Shown: positions 18,337-27,414 of the stretch, one piece after another
Layout of the letters: the number at the start of each line of letters is the position of its first letter
How positions within the stretch are numbered: position 1 is the stretch's first letter
NCBI GenBank assembly: GCA_958436995.1
Contig: CAUBMI010000003.1
Span: 13,386-77,385 of the forward strand
Reading direction: 5' to 3'
Length of the DNA: 64,000 nt
From: an uncultured Collinsella sp.
GTDB lineage: Bacteria; Actinomycetota; Coriobacteriia; Coriobacteriales; Coriobacteriaceae
Notes under the pieces: model-generated
The model's database searches: none
What the model was told of the DNA's origin: nothing
What the model saw: only the letters and a program-made list of their open reading frames with translations
Translations under genes and position numbers: made by a program

Positions 18337-18807
18337 ATGGGCTACAACACTTCAAGCGCAGCACTCGCCTATGATATGAACGCCATGCCCGCCTATCGTG
18401 AGACGCCGCAGGCCCCCGTTGCTCCCCGTGAGCAGCGCACGCCGCGCTTTGATGTCTACACGGGCGCGGGCCGTCAGGCAAACCAGGCGGTAAGCCCGGT
18501 TTTCATGAGCGTTCTTAAAACGTTTTGCATCATTGCGGCCATCTTCATGACGATCGGCGTCGCCCGCGTGGCGCTCGCCGGCGTTACGGCCCAGGTGCTC
18601 AACAGCAACGCCGAGCTTACCAACACGCTCGAAAAAGCGACCGATGAGAGCTCCGACCTGGAGGTCATGCATTCGGTCTATGGCGCCGACACGCGCATTC
18701 GCGACCTTGCGGGCGCTTATGGCATGGTGGAGCCCAGCGAGAGCGTTGCACTTGACTTTTCGCAGGATGCAGCCGCGGGCGCCAACGCGACCGCGACCGC
18801 TCAGTAG
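18337..18807 (+). CDS. ftsL: FtsL-like cell division protein
   Basis: The 156-residue protein has a ~55-residue cytoplasmic N-terminus, one membrane span (about residues 58-82, SVLKTFCIIAAIFMTIGVARVAL), then a short periplasmic-type segment with coiled-coil character (LNSNAELTNTLEKATDESSDLEVMH). Sequence conservation of FtsL is low; the call rests on topology, size and position between rsmH and ftsI. The C-terminal tail is unusually alanine-rich. A well spaced GGGAGG ribosome binding site precedes the ATG. Confidence 0.7.
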   Translation: MGYNTSSAALAYDMNAMPAYRETPQAPVAPREQRTPRFDVYTGAGRQANQAVSPVFMSVLKTFCIIAAIFMTIGVARVALAGVTAQVLNSNAELTNTLEKATDESSDLEVMHSVYGADTRIRDLAGAYGMVEPSESVALDFSQDAAAGANATATAQ

Positions 18808-18824
18808 CAAGACGGTAGCTGAGT

Positions 18825-20690
18825 ATGACAAATGACTATCGCCGCGGTTCCGATGGGGGCCGCGGTTCTGGACGTCCCTCGTCGCGGGGACGTTCTGGTT
18901 ATCAAGGAACGGGTCGGCAATCTTACAACGCCGGGCAGTCCCGTGGCAACGACCCGGCGTCGCGACTTCGCGGCTCGGGCGGCCCTCAAGTGCATAACAC
19001 CAGGTCGCGCAAGAGTTCGTCGACCGAATGGCTCACAGGCACGCCTCTGCCTCGCCGCAAAGCCGTCATGGGCTTCATTGGGCTTGGCTTGGGCTTGGGC
19101 GTCTTTCGCCTTGCCGGCTATCAAATTGTCGAAGCCGATAAACTGCGCGAGCGTGCCGATGCGCGCCGCCTGCTTGCGCAGACCCTCTATGCCAAACGTG
19201 GCACCATCTACGACCGCAACGGTAACGTGCTGGCGTCGTCGGTCGAATGTCGCAACATCGCTGTGAACTCCCAGCTTGTCGAGGATGTTGACAAGACGGT
19301 GTCGGCGCTGGTCAAGGCAACTGGAATCGATAAAAAGACCTGCCGCAAGCTCGTTGAGTCCGATGGAACCTGGGTGTATATCAAGCGCCAGGTGGACGAA
19401 GACGACGCTGCGGCGCTGGAGAAGAAGAACCTGCCCGGCGTGCTTTTTGAGCAGGCCATGAAGCGCGTATATCCATACGGCAATCTGGCATCGCAGGTGC
19501 TGGGTGTAGTGAATGTAGACAACGACGGCTTGACGGGTCTCGAAAAGCAATACAACAAGCTTCTGACCGGCACGAACGGTTCTCTCGTACGCGAGCGCGC
19601 GAGGGACGGCAGCTATATCGCGGGCGGTGCCTATAAAAAGGTGGCTGCGGTCGACGGCGTTGATCTCGTGACGACGCTCGACGTCAATATCCAGCGTGCG
19701 GCCGAGGATGCCCTGGCAGAGGCTGTCGAGAAGACAAAGGCCAAGAACGGCTCGGCGCTGGTCACCGATCCTACGACAGGCGAGATCTTGGCAGCCTGCT
19801 CGTATCCGACCTACGACCAGGCCAATTTGGAAAACGCCAAGACCGAGGATATGAACCTGCGCCTGGTCACCGACGCCTACGAGCCCGGCTCGGTCTTTAA
19901 GACGCTCGTGGCGGGCGCCGGCTTCGACTTGGGTGTCGTGCGGTCGAGTACGTCGTTTGAGGTGCCGGCGAGCATCAAGGTGGGCGACGATACCGTCACC
20001 GATGCCGACAAGCGCGACTACGCCATGACCATGGATGTGCGCGAGATGATGCGCCGTTCGTCCAACGTGGGATTTGTCCTGGTGGGGCGCAAGATCGGTG
20101 CCGACGACTTTGCCGCCTATGTGGACAAGTGGGGCATCGGTCACAGCTCTGGTGTCGATTTTCCGGGCGAGAGCCTGGGCATCGTCAAGGAGCGTGACCA
20201 GTATGACGGCGCCACGCTGGGCTCGATGAGCTTTGGACAGGCGCTGTCTGTCTCGCCGATTGAGATCGCACGTGCCGTGGGCGGCATCGCCAACGGCGGC
20301 GTGATGATGACCCCGCACTTCTATAAGTCCAGCAAAGGCGACGAGAAGGACTGGGGCGAAGGCGAGCGCGCGATTTCGGAGGACGCCGCATCCCAGGTGA
20401 CATCGTGCATGCAGACGGTCGTGTCGGAGGGAACGGGCGTTGGCGGCGCGGTTGACGGCTATGACGTGGCGGGTAAGACCGGTACGGCCGAACGTGCCGA
20501 CGAGAACGGCGGCTACCTCAAGGAGAACTACATGTCGTCCTTTATGGGCTTTGCACCGGCACAATCGCCCAAGGTGCTGTGCTATATCACGCTCGACGGA
20601 ACGCCGAGCGGCTCAGATGCCGCTGCGGTGCCGTTCCAGTCCATTATGGCCAACGCGCTCGACGTGCTGGGTATCCCACACACGAAGTAG
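18825..20690 (+). CDS. ftsI: Septal peptidoglycan transpeptidase FtsI (class B PBP)
   Basis: The 621-residue protein cross-links septal peptidoglycan. An ~80-residue Gly/Ser/Arg-rich cytoplasmic tail precedes one membrane span (about residues 82-100). The pedestal contains TLYAKRGTIYDRNGNVLASS, and the transpeptidase domain carries the three penicillin-binding motifs: SVFK (active serine about 355), SSN in MRRSSNVGFV, and KTGTAE (about 550). No PASTA domains follow. It lies 17 bases after the ftsL-like gene and presumably forms a complex with it, FtsQ and FtsW. Confidence 0.93.
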   Translation: MTNDYRRGSDGGRGSGRPSSRGRSGYQGTGRQSYNAGQSRGNDPASRLRGSGGPQVHNTRSRKSSSTEWLTGTPLPRRKAVMGFIGLGLGLGVFRLAGYQIVEADKLRERADARRLLAQTLYAKRGTIYDRNGNVLASSVECRNIAVNSQLVEDVDKTVSALVKATGIDKKTCRKLVESDGTWVYIKRQVDEDDAAALEKKNLPGVLFEQAMKRVYPYGNLASQVLGVVNVDNDGLTGLEKQYNKLLTGTNGSLVRERARDGSYIAGGAYKKVAAVDGVDLVTTLDVNIQRAAEDALAEAVEKTKAKNGSALVTDPTTGEILAACSYPTYDQANLENAKTEDMNLRLVTDAYEPGSVFKTLVAGAGFDLGVVRSSTSFEVPASIKVGDDTVTDADKRDYAMTMDVREMMRRSSNVGFVLVGRKIGADDFAAYVDKWGIGHSSGVDFPGESLGIVKERDQYDGATLGSMSFGQALSVSPIEIARAVGGIANGGVMMTPHFYKSSKGDEKDWGEGERAISEDAASQVTSCMQTVVSEGTGVGGAVDGYDVAGKTGTAERADENGGYLKENYMSSFMGFAPAQSPKVLCYITLDGTPSGSDAAAVPFQSIMANALDVLGIPHTK

Positions 20691-20818
20691 GGGGTTACAA
20701 TCTTTGGGGCGTGGTTTGTTGTCCCATATGAGGGGTGTTCACATGCCCTGCACCACGCATGCGCGGCGCTGGGATACAATACGCCGATAGCATTATTTAG
20801 GTTTACAGGGGAGCTGCA

Positions 20819-22243
20819 ATGATAGAGATCGCCGTCAACAACCTCGCGGCCGCAACAGGGGCCCGAACCGTGACGGGAGAAGTCGATCGGGTATGCCGCG
20901 GGTGCGTTATCGACTCGCGCCAGGTCGAGGAAGGGACGATTTTCGTCGCCTTTCCCGGTGAAAACGTCGACGGCAATGATTTTGCTTCCCGTGCCGTCCA
21001 GTCGGGTGCCGGCGCCGTCGTGATGACGCGCGAGCCCGAGGCCGAGCTGGTCTCGCTGGCGCAGGACAAGGGCTGTGCCATCTTGCTGACCGATGATCCC
21101 GAGGAGTTTCTGCTGCGTTTGGCGCACGCGTATCGCCTGGAGCTTGGCTGCCTGGTCGTTGGCATTACCGGTTCCATCGGCAAGACGACGACCAAGGACG
21201 TTCTCGCCGCTGTGCTCGCCAAGCGCTATCGTGTCTGGGCCACCAAGGGCAATTTCAATAACCTGATCGGCATGCCGCTCACGGTGCTTTCCGCTCCGGC
21301 CGATACCGAGGTCCTGGTGCTCGAGATGGGCATGAACCATTTCCACGAGATCGAGCGCCTGTCCCAGTCCGCCAATCCCAACCTTGCCATCGTGAGCAAG
21401 ATCGGCACCTCTCATATCGGCATTTTGGGCAGCCGCGAGAACATCGCCCGCGCTAAGGCCGAGATTGTCCAGGGCATGTGCGCCGCCGGCGACTATTTGC
21501 CGCTGCTGGTTTTGGGCGGCGAGGACGATTTTACGCCGTTCATTCGCGATACGTTCGCCCAGCCTGCTGGTATCGACGTGATGCTGGCCGGTGTCTCTGA
21601 CGATGATGAGGTCCGCGCCCGCGACGTTCGCGTTGATGACGAGGGCCGTCCGGTCTTTACGCTCGATTTTGGTCAGGGCGAGACGATCGATACCATGCTT
21701 GCCATCCCCGGCGTGCAGTCCGTTCCTAATGCCGTTAAGGCCGCCGCGGTTGCCTATCGCCTGGGCGTGACGCCCGAGCAGATCGATGCTGCCTTTAGGG
21801 GTCTTACGATTACCGGGCACCGCCAGGAGATCAAGCGCGCCAAGAGCGGTGCACGCATCATCGACGATTCCTATAACGCCAGCGCCGAATCGATGGCTGC
21901 TGGCCTCGATCTGCTGTGCTCGCTTTCGTGCACGGGGTCTCGCATGGCGATCCTGGGCGAGATGGGCGAGATGGGCGATGAGGCTCCTCGCATGCATGAG
22001 CTCGTGGGCGCCTATGCCGCCGCCAAGAAGCTCGACATGCTGGCGTGCGTGGGTGGTGAGCTGGCCCAGCTTATGGCCGATGCCGCGCGCATGATGGGCA
22101 TGGACGAGGACCGCATCCAGGTGTTCTCCGATTATCAGCAGGTGCTCGACCGCATGGGCGGCGCGCTTGAAAAACATGATGTTGTACTGGTCAAGGGTTC
22201 CCGCTTTGTTGAGCTCGACCGCTTTGTGGAAGGTGTGTGCTAG
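20819..22243 (+). CDS. murF: UDP-N-acetylmuramoyl-tripeptide:D-alanyl-D-alanine ligase
   Basis: The 474-residue Mur ligase has a RQVEEGTIFVAFPGENVDGNDF N-terminal domain, the ATP-binding GITGSIGKTTTKD loop (about 115-128), NFNNLIGMPLT, EMGMNHFHEI and the C-terminal DDSYNASAESM motif, all MurF signatures. It adds D-Ala-D-Ala to the cytoplasmic cell-wall precursor. A 128-bp gap from ftsI contains a possible internal promoter (TACAAT at about 20774). murE, normally just upstream, is absent. Confidence 0.95.
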   Translation: MIEIAVNNLAAATGARTVTGEVDRVCRGCVIDSRQVEEGTIFVAFPGENVDGNDFASRAVQSGAGAVVMTREPEAELVSLAQDKGCAILLTDDPEEFLLRLAHAYRLELGCLVVGITGSIGKTTTKDVLAAVLAKRYRVWATKGNFNNLIGMPLTVLSAPADTEVLVLEMGMNHFHEIERLSQSANPNLAIVSKIGTSHIGILGSRENIARAKAEIVQGMCAAGDYLPLLVLGGEDDFTPFIRDTFAQPAGIDVMLAGVSDDDEVRARDVRVDDEGRPVFTLDFGQGETIDTMLAIPGVQSVPNAVKAAAVAYRLGVTPEQIDAAFRGLTITGHRQEIKRAKSGARIIDDSYNASAESMAAGLDLLCSLSCTGSRMAILGEMGEMGDEAPRMHELVGAYAAAKKLDMLACVGGELAQLMADAARMMGMDEDRIQVFSDYQQVLDRMGGALEKHDVVLVKGSRFVELDRFVEGVC

Positions 22244-22246
22244 CCC

Positions 22247-23266
22247 ATGTTCGGCAATCCCTCGTATCCAACGTATCAGGCTTTTTTGGGGCTTGGCATC
22301 GCCGCAGCCATTGCGCTGCTGCTCATGCCGTGGTGGATCAAGCTGCTCAAGGTCGAGGGTATCGGCCAGCAGGTTCGTGCCGACGGCCCCAAGCGTCATT
22401 TGGTTAAGCAGGGAACGCCCACCATGGGTGGCGTTGTCATCCTCGTCGCGATCTCGCTGACCTGCCTGCTGATGGGCAAGCTCACCACCGAGCTCGTACT
22501 CGTGCTGCTCGCCACGCTGGCGACCGGCGTGCTGGGCCTGATCGACGACCTGACCTCCGTTACGCATGGGCGCTCGCTCGGTCTGACGCCCCATGCCAAG
22601 ATGATCGGCCTAACCATTATCTGTGTCACCTTCACGGTACTTGCCGTCAACTGGTGCGGCGTCGCCCCCGAGATTCGTTTTCCCGGTGGGTTGACGATCG
22701 ACCTTGGCGTGCTTTCGACCACCATCTGCGGCTATTCGTTCCCGTGGCTCTATATTGTCTTTTGCTGGCTGATGATTGCCGGCCTTTCTAATGCCGTGAA
22801 CCTGACCGATGGCCTTGACGGTCTTGCTGGCGGCACCTCCATGATCGCCATGCTCGCCATGGCTGCCATGGCGTTTTTGCACGGAGACGTGAACCTGTCC
22901 ATCTTCTGTACCGCGTGTGCCGGTGCCTGCTTGGGCTTTCTGTGGTTCAACTGCTATCCGGCGAGCATCTTTATGGGCGATACCGGCTCGCTTGCTCTGG
23001 GCGCCGCGTTTGCCTGCACGTCCATCATGACCAACACCGAGGTCGTCTCCCTCATCATCGGCGGCCTGTTTATCGTTGAGACCCTGTCGGTCATGATTCA
23101 GGTTGTCTACTTCCATTTTACGCACAAGCGCGTCTTCCTTATGGCGCCCATCCATCATCATTTCGAAAAGAAGGGCTGGGCCGAGACCAAGGTCGTCATC
23201 CGTTTTTGGATTATCGCTGCGGCCTTTGGTGCCGTTGGCCTTGCTCTGTTCTTCCAGTTGGGATAG
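22247..23266 (+). CDS. mraY: Phospho-N-acetylmuramoyl-pentapeptide transferase
   Basis: The 339-residue integral membrane protein (about ten spans) makes lipid I from UDP-MurNAc-pentapeptide and undecaprenyl phosphate. Catalytic signatures are visible: GLIDDLTS (Asp-Asp), NLTDGLDGLAGG, FMGDTGSLALGAAF and the histidine triad in APIHHHFEKKGW. It starts three bases after the murF stop. Confidence 0.97.
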   Translation: MFGNPSYPTYQAFLGLGIAAAIALLLMPWWIKLLKVEGIGQQVRADGPKRHLVKQGTPTMGGVVILVAISLTCLLMGKLTTELVLVLLATLATGVLGLIDDLTSVTHGRSLGLTPHAKMIGLTIICVTFTVLAVNWCGVAPEIRFPGGLTIDLGVLSTTICGYSFPWLYIVFCWLMIAGLSNAVNLTDGLDGLAGGTSMIAMLAMAAMAFLHGDVNLSIFCTACAGACLGFLWFNCYPASIFMGDTGSLALGAAFACTSIMTNTEVVSLIIGGLFIVETLSVMIQVVYFHFTHKRVFLMAPIHHHFEKKGWAETKVVIRFWIIAAAFGAVGLALFFQLG

Positions 23267-23275
23267 TGGTCTTTC

Positions 23276-24682
23276 ATGCCTCTTGCTGATGTCTTTAGCC
23301 TGCTCGTTTTGGGTCAGGGCAAATCCGGTCTCGATGTCGCCCGCTGGGCGCTGGCACATCCCGAGCGCGTAAGCGCCGTTACCGTGTATGGCGGCGGCAC
23401 CTCTGAGCCCAATGACGCCACGCGTGCGCTCGAGGCTGCTGGTGCGTCGTTTGTCTATGGGACCGAACAGGTCGAGGGCGCCTATGACGTATGCGTGACG
23501 TGCCCGGGCATCTCGGAGTTCTCGGGCTTCTTTAAGGCCGGGCGCGAGCATGCCGCCCAGATTATGGGTGAGCCCGAGTTTGCCTATCGCCTGTCGCCCG
23601 ATAACTGGATTGCCATCACGGGCACCAACGGCAAGACGACCACCACGTCGCTGACTGATTATCTGCTCAAGGCTGCCGGCGAGGCCAGCGTAGCTGTCGG
23701 CAACATCGGCGAGCCGCCGGTCAACGAGATTGACGGCCGAGCCCGCAACGAGTGGTTTGTGGCTGAGCTCTCGAGCTATCAGATTGCTACGACCACCGAG
23801 CTCCACCCCCGCGTGGCGGTGCTGCTCAACATTACTCCCGACCACTTGGGCTGGCATAAGAGCCATAAGAACTATGCGCTTGCCAAGGTCAAACTGTTTG
23901 ACAATATGGTCGATGACGATCTGGCGGTTGTCGACGTCGAAGACGCCGGCATTCACGAGTTCGATGAGTACATCTACACGCCGGGTCGTCGCATCTGCAG
24001 GGTCGCTTTTGACGAGCCCGAGGGCGAGGATGCCGCCTTTGTGCGCGACGGCAAGATGGTCGTGCGCCTGAAGGGCGTCGAGACCCCGCTCATCGCCGCA
24101 TCCGAGCTCAAGATCTCGGGCCATCACAATGTTATCAATGCCCTGTGCGCTGCCACGGCTGCCCTGGCAGTCGGTGCCGATGTCGATGGCGTCTGCCGCG
24201 GTCTGGCCTCGTTCCAGCCGCTCGAGCACCGCGTGGAGCCGTGTGGCGAGATTGACGGAGTGCGCTACGTCAACGATTCCAAGGCGACCAACACCGACGC
24301 GGTCGAGAAGGCACTGACGGCATTTCCCGATGACAACGTGATCTTGCTGCTCGGGGGCCACGATAAGGGCACGCCGCTCGCGGACTTCGCGCGCGTTGTT
24401 ATGGATAACGTACGCTCGGTCGTCTGCTTTGGCGATGCACGCGAGCGCTTCACCGCCGCTATGGACGAGGCCGATGTCGATGGCGATGTGGATATCGCCC
24501 AGGCGGATGACCTACGCGATGCCGTGGACGTCGCCCGTTCGCTGTCGAGCCGTGGCGACGTGATCTTACTTTCTCCTGCCTGCTCTTCGTTCGATGAGTT
24601 CTCGGGCTATGAGGAGCGCGGCCGCGTGTTTAAGGACTACGTGGCTCAGCTTGCCGCTGCAGCGAAATCGCAAATGGAATAG
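23276..24682 (+). CDS. murD: UDP-N-acetylmuramoylalanine:D-glutamate ligase
   Basis: The 468-residue Mur ligase has a Rossmann-like N-terminus (LLVLGQGKSGLDVARWAL), the P-loop ITGTNGKTTTTSL, FVAELSSYQ and the C-terminal NDSKATNTDAVEKAL motif. It adds D-glutamate to UDP-MurNAc-L-Ala. It is linked closely to mraY upstream and ftsW downstream. Confidence 0.95.
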   Translation: MPLADVFSLLVLGQGKSGLDVARWALAHPERVSAVTVYGGGTSEPNDATRALEAAGASFVYGTEQVEGAYDVCVTCPGISEFSGFFKAGREHAAQIMGEPEFAYRLSPDNWIAITGTNGKTTTTSLTDYLLKAAGEASVAVGNIGEPPVNEIDGRARNEWFVAELSSYQIATTTELHPRVAVLLNITPDHLGWHKSHKNYALAKVKLFDNMVDDDLAVVDVEDAGIHEFDEYIYTPGRRICRVAFDEPEGEDAAFVRDGKMVVRLKGVETPLIAASELKISGHHNVINALCAATAALAVGADVDGVCRGLASFQPLEHRVEPCGEIDGVRYVNDSKATNTDAVEKALTAFPDDNVILLLGGHDKGTPLADFARVVMDNVRSVVCFGDARERFTAAMDEADVDGDVDIAQADDLRDAVDVARSLSSRGDVILLSPACSSFDEFSGYEERGRVFKDYVAQLAAAAKSQME

Positions 24683-24691
24683 GGGTTGCCG

Positions 24692-26212
24692 GTGAGAGAG
24701 GAGAGCCCCCGACAAGGTATGAGGAGGCCCGACTCGGACCGCGCTTCCTCGCGGCGTAGCACACCGCGTTCCGGTCGCGGCGGGCAGTCGTTTAGCGAAC
24801 GCTATATTGCCGGCGTTCCCGCCCGCATCATGCGCCCCCGTCTGATATTTATGGCCTGCCTGTTTACTTTGGTGTGCTTTGGTCTGCTGATGGTGTACTC
24901 GGCGTCTTCGGTCGAGGCGCTGCACGAGAATGGCTCGGCGACGTTTTTCCTGGGTCGACAGGCCGCGTTTGCCGTGGTTGGTGTTCTGGCGCTGATTGCC
25001 ATCGTGCGCGTTTTGCCGGACAGCTGGTTTGGGGAGGATGTGCTTAGGATCTTCCTTATCGGCATGATAGGGCTACTGTTTCTGGTGTTCTTGGTGGGCA
25101 GCGGCAGCCGTGGCGCCACGCGCTGGCTCAACATCGCCGGTATTCAGTTCCAGCCTTCCGAGTTTTTAAAGCCATTTGCCATTGCGTATTCGGCCATCAT
25201 GCTTGATCGCTTTTTTTCGCCTGGTGGCAACATCAACGAATTCCTTCGCAAGATGGGCATCTACCTGGGTATTTCGCTCTTTCTGATCTTTATCCAGCCC
25301 GATTTCGGTACTGTCCTGATCATCCTGTTGACCCTCATGTGCATGGCGTTGTTTGCGGGTCTCGACCCCAGATTTATCATCGGCGTGATAATCTTCGGCA
25401 TTCTCGTGATCGTGATTGCGCTTGTTGCAGAGCCGTACCGTATGGTGCGTATTCAGGTTGCGTTGAACCCTTGGGCCGACGAGTATGGTGACGGCTATCA
25501 GGCCACGCTTGCCATCATGGCCTTTGCCTCGGGCGGTCTGTTCGGCCGTGGCATCGGCAACTCAACCATGAAGTACTCGTATCTGCCCGAGGCGCACAAT
25601 GACTACATCCTGGCCATCATTGGCGAGGAAGTCGGTTTTGTCGGAACCGTGCTGTTCTTCTTGGTGTTTGCGATGCTGATCTACTCGGCGTTTCGCATTG
25701 CCGAGCAGGCGACCGATCGTCGAGGCGCGCTCATGGCGTCTGGCTCCGCGGTCATTCTCGCGGTGCAGTTTTTGATCAATGCGCTGGGCATCCTCAACGT
25801 GTTTCCCATGACGGGCAAACCGTTGCCGTTTATTAGCTACGGCGGTTCGTCGATTATTGTGTCGCTTATGCTTGCCGGTCTGATCCTACGCGTTTCGTAC
25901 GAGAGCGCCCGTCGCGATGAGTACGACCGTCGCCGCGAGAGCTTTGCCGTTATGGATGAGAGTACCGCCGGCGTGCCCCACGTACGCGGCGAGCGATCTT
26001 CGCGTAACGGCTTTACCGTTCTGGATGGCTCTGCGACCGAGCCGGCAGCCCGTCCGCGTCAGCGAACGGCGCCGCAAGGTCGTCCGCAGCGCCCCAGCCC
26101 TCGCAGCGCGGGCGGCGGATATAATCGAATCGATTTGAACTCGGACCCGTCGGCGCGTTTGCGCACCGACGACCAGGGACCGCGTGTACGAAGGGACTAC
26201 CATGACCGATAA
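24692..26212 (+). CDS. ftsW: SEDS peptidoglycan glycosyltransferase FtsW
   Basis: From the GTG at 24692 the product has 506 residues: a basic N-terminal tail, about ten membrane spans, and a ~100-residue Arg/Pro-rich cytoplasmic C-tail. SEDS motifs include FIQPDFGTVLII, YLPEAHNDYILAIIGEE and GKPLPFISYGGSS. FtsW polymerises septal glycan with FtsI. The GTG is chosen because AGGGG precedes it by a normal distance; TTG at 24686 and ATG at 24719 are possible. The end overlaps murG by 11 bases. Confidence 0.93.
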   Translation: MREESPRQGMRRPDSDRASSRRSTPRSGRGGQSFSERYIAGVPARIMRPRLIFMACLFTLVCFGLLMVYSASSVEALHENGSATFFLGRQAAFAVVGVLALIAIVRVLPDSWFGEDVLRIFLIGMIGLLFLVFLVGSGSRGATRWLNIAGIQFQPSEFLKPFAIAYSAIMLDRFFSPGGNINEFLRKMGIYLGISLFLIFIQPDFGTVLIILLTLMCMALFAGLDPRFIIGVIIFGILVIVIALVAEPYRMVRIQVALNPWADEYGDGYQATLAIMAFASGGLFGRGIGNSTMKYSYLPEAHNDYILAIIGEEVGFVGTVLFFLVFAMLIYSAFRIAEQATDRRGALMASGSAVILAVQFLINALGILNVFPMTGKPLPFISYGGSSIIVSLMLAGLILRVSYESARRDEYDRRRESFAVMDESTAGVPHVRGERSSRNGFTVLDGSATEPAARPRQRTAPQGRPQRPSPRSAGGGYNRIDLNSDPSARLRTDDQGPRVRRDYHDR

Positions 26213-27317
26213 GATGACCGTTGCTATTGCAGCCGGCGGCACGGCAGGACACATTAACCCCGCGCTCGCTTTGGCCGAGGAGCTGCATGACCGTGGCCAC
26301 CACGTTGTGTTCGTGGGCCAGTCGCGCAAGCTCGAGGGTCGTTTGGTCCCCGAGGCTGGGTTTGATTTTGTGCCCATTACGGTCACGGGCTTCGACCGTT
26401 CCCGTCCCTGGACGGCGCTGACCTCGCTGTGGCGTGTCAACAAGGCCAAGCGTGCGCTCGCCAGTCATTTCTCAAAGGTCGGCAAGCCCGATGCTGCCAT
26501 CGGTTTTGGTGCCTATGTCGAGGTTCCGCTGCTGGGGTGGTGCAAGGGCGCAGGCGTTCCGTATCTGCTACATGAGCAGAACTCTGTTCCGGGCCTGGCC
26601 AACAAGATGATGAACTCCCACGCCGCTCGCGTGTGCATCTCGGTGCCGGCAGCGCGCTCGGTCTTTGAGCGCGAAGGTGACCCTGACCACGTGCTCATGA
26701 CCGGCAACCCCGTACGTCGCTCGGTGATCGAGGGCGATCGCGCTCGCGGCCGCAAGGCACTTGGCATTCCCGAGGACGCTACGCTGCTGCTCGTCTTTGG
26801 CGGTTCACTTGGCGCCCAGCACCTCAACGAGCGCGCGGTTTCGCTCAAAAACGAGCTGCTTTCGCGCAAGAACCTCTATGTGTTGCATTCGACGGGTGCC
26901 GACGGCTTTGAGGAGACCGAGCGCGCTTTGGCGCTGACGCCCGAGGAGGCGAAGCGTTACCGCGTCCAGCCTTACATCGACAACATGGGCGATATGCTGG
27001 CTGCTGCCGATTTGGTGCTCTCGCGTTCGGGTGCATCGAGCGTGGCCGAGATCGCTGCGCTCGCCGTGCCCTCGATACTCGTGCCGTATCCGCATGCGAC
27101 GGCCGACCACCAAACCACCAATGCCCGTTATCTGGTCGACGCCGGGGCCGGCGTGCTCTGTGCCGATGCCGATATCGACGGTTCTGCCTTTGCCGATGAG
27201 CTGCTGCACCTGGTCGATGACGCGGCAGAGCGCGACGTCATGCGTCAGGCGGCGCGTGGTCTGGCTCAGGATAGGGCCGCCGCTCTTCTGGCCGATGCGG
27301 TAGAGGGTTTGCGTTAG
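26202..27317 (+). CDS. murG: UDP-GlcNAc:lipid I GlcNAc transferase
   Basis: The 371-residue GT-B glycosyltransferase makes lipid II. Signatures are the N-terminal AAGGTAGHINPALALAEEL, HEQNSVPGLANKM, VFGGSLGAQHLNE and the donor-binding LSRSGASSVAEIAAL and PYPHATADHQTTNA. The start ATG at 26202 lies inside the end of ftsW, preceded by GAAGGGA, so translation is likely coupled. Confidence 0.96.
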   Translation: MTDKMTVAIAAGGTAGHINPALALAEELHDRGHHVVFVGQSRKLEGRLVPEAGFDFVPITVTGFDRSRPWTALTSLWRVNKAKRALASHFSKVGKPDAAIGFGAYVEVPLLGWCKGAGVPYLLHEQNSVPGLANKMMNSHAARVCISVPAARSVFEREGDPDHVLMTGNPVRRSVIEGDRARGRKALGIPEDATLLLVFGGSLGAQHLNERAVSLKNELLSRKNLYVLHSTGADGFEETERALALTPEEAKRYRVQPYIDNMGDMLAAADLVLSRSGASSVAEIAALAVPSILVPYPHATADHQTTNARYLVDAGAGVLCADADIDGSAFADELLHLVDDAAERDVMRQAARGLAQDRAAALLADAVEGLR

Positions 27318-27414
27318 TTAGACGGGATATCGTCGGTCGCCCTCGCGCTGATGCGGTAGGTGCGGTACAGTTAACGGGTTACAGGCAGTGTTTACGCAAG
27401 GAGTACACGAGCAC

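Noticed and set aside
18801..24361. Long minus-strand frames over ftsI, murF, mraY and murD (580-670 codons)
   Set aside because: They are shadows of GC-rich genes with clear catalytic motifs on the plus strand, have no ribosome binding sites, and have low-complexity His/Ala/Arg translations.
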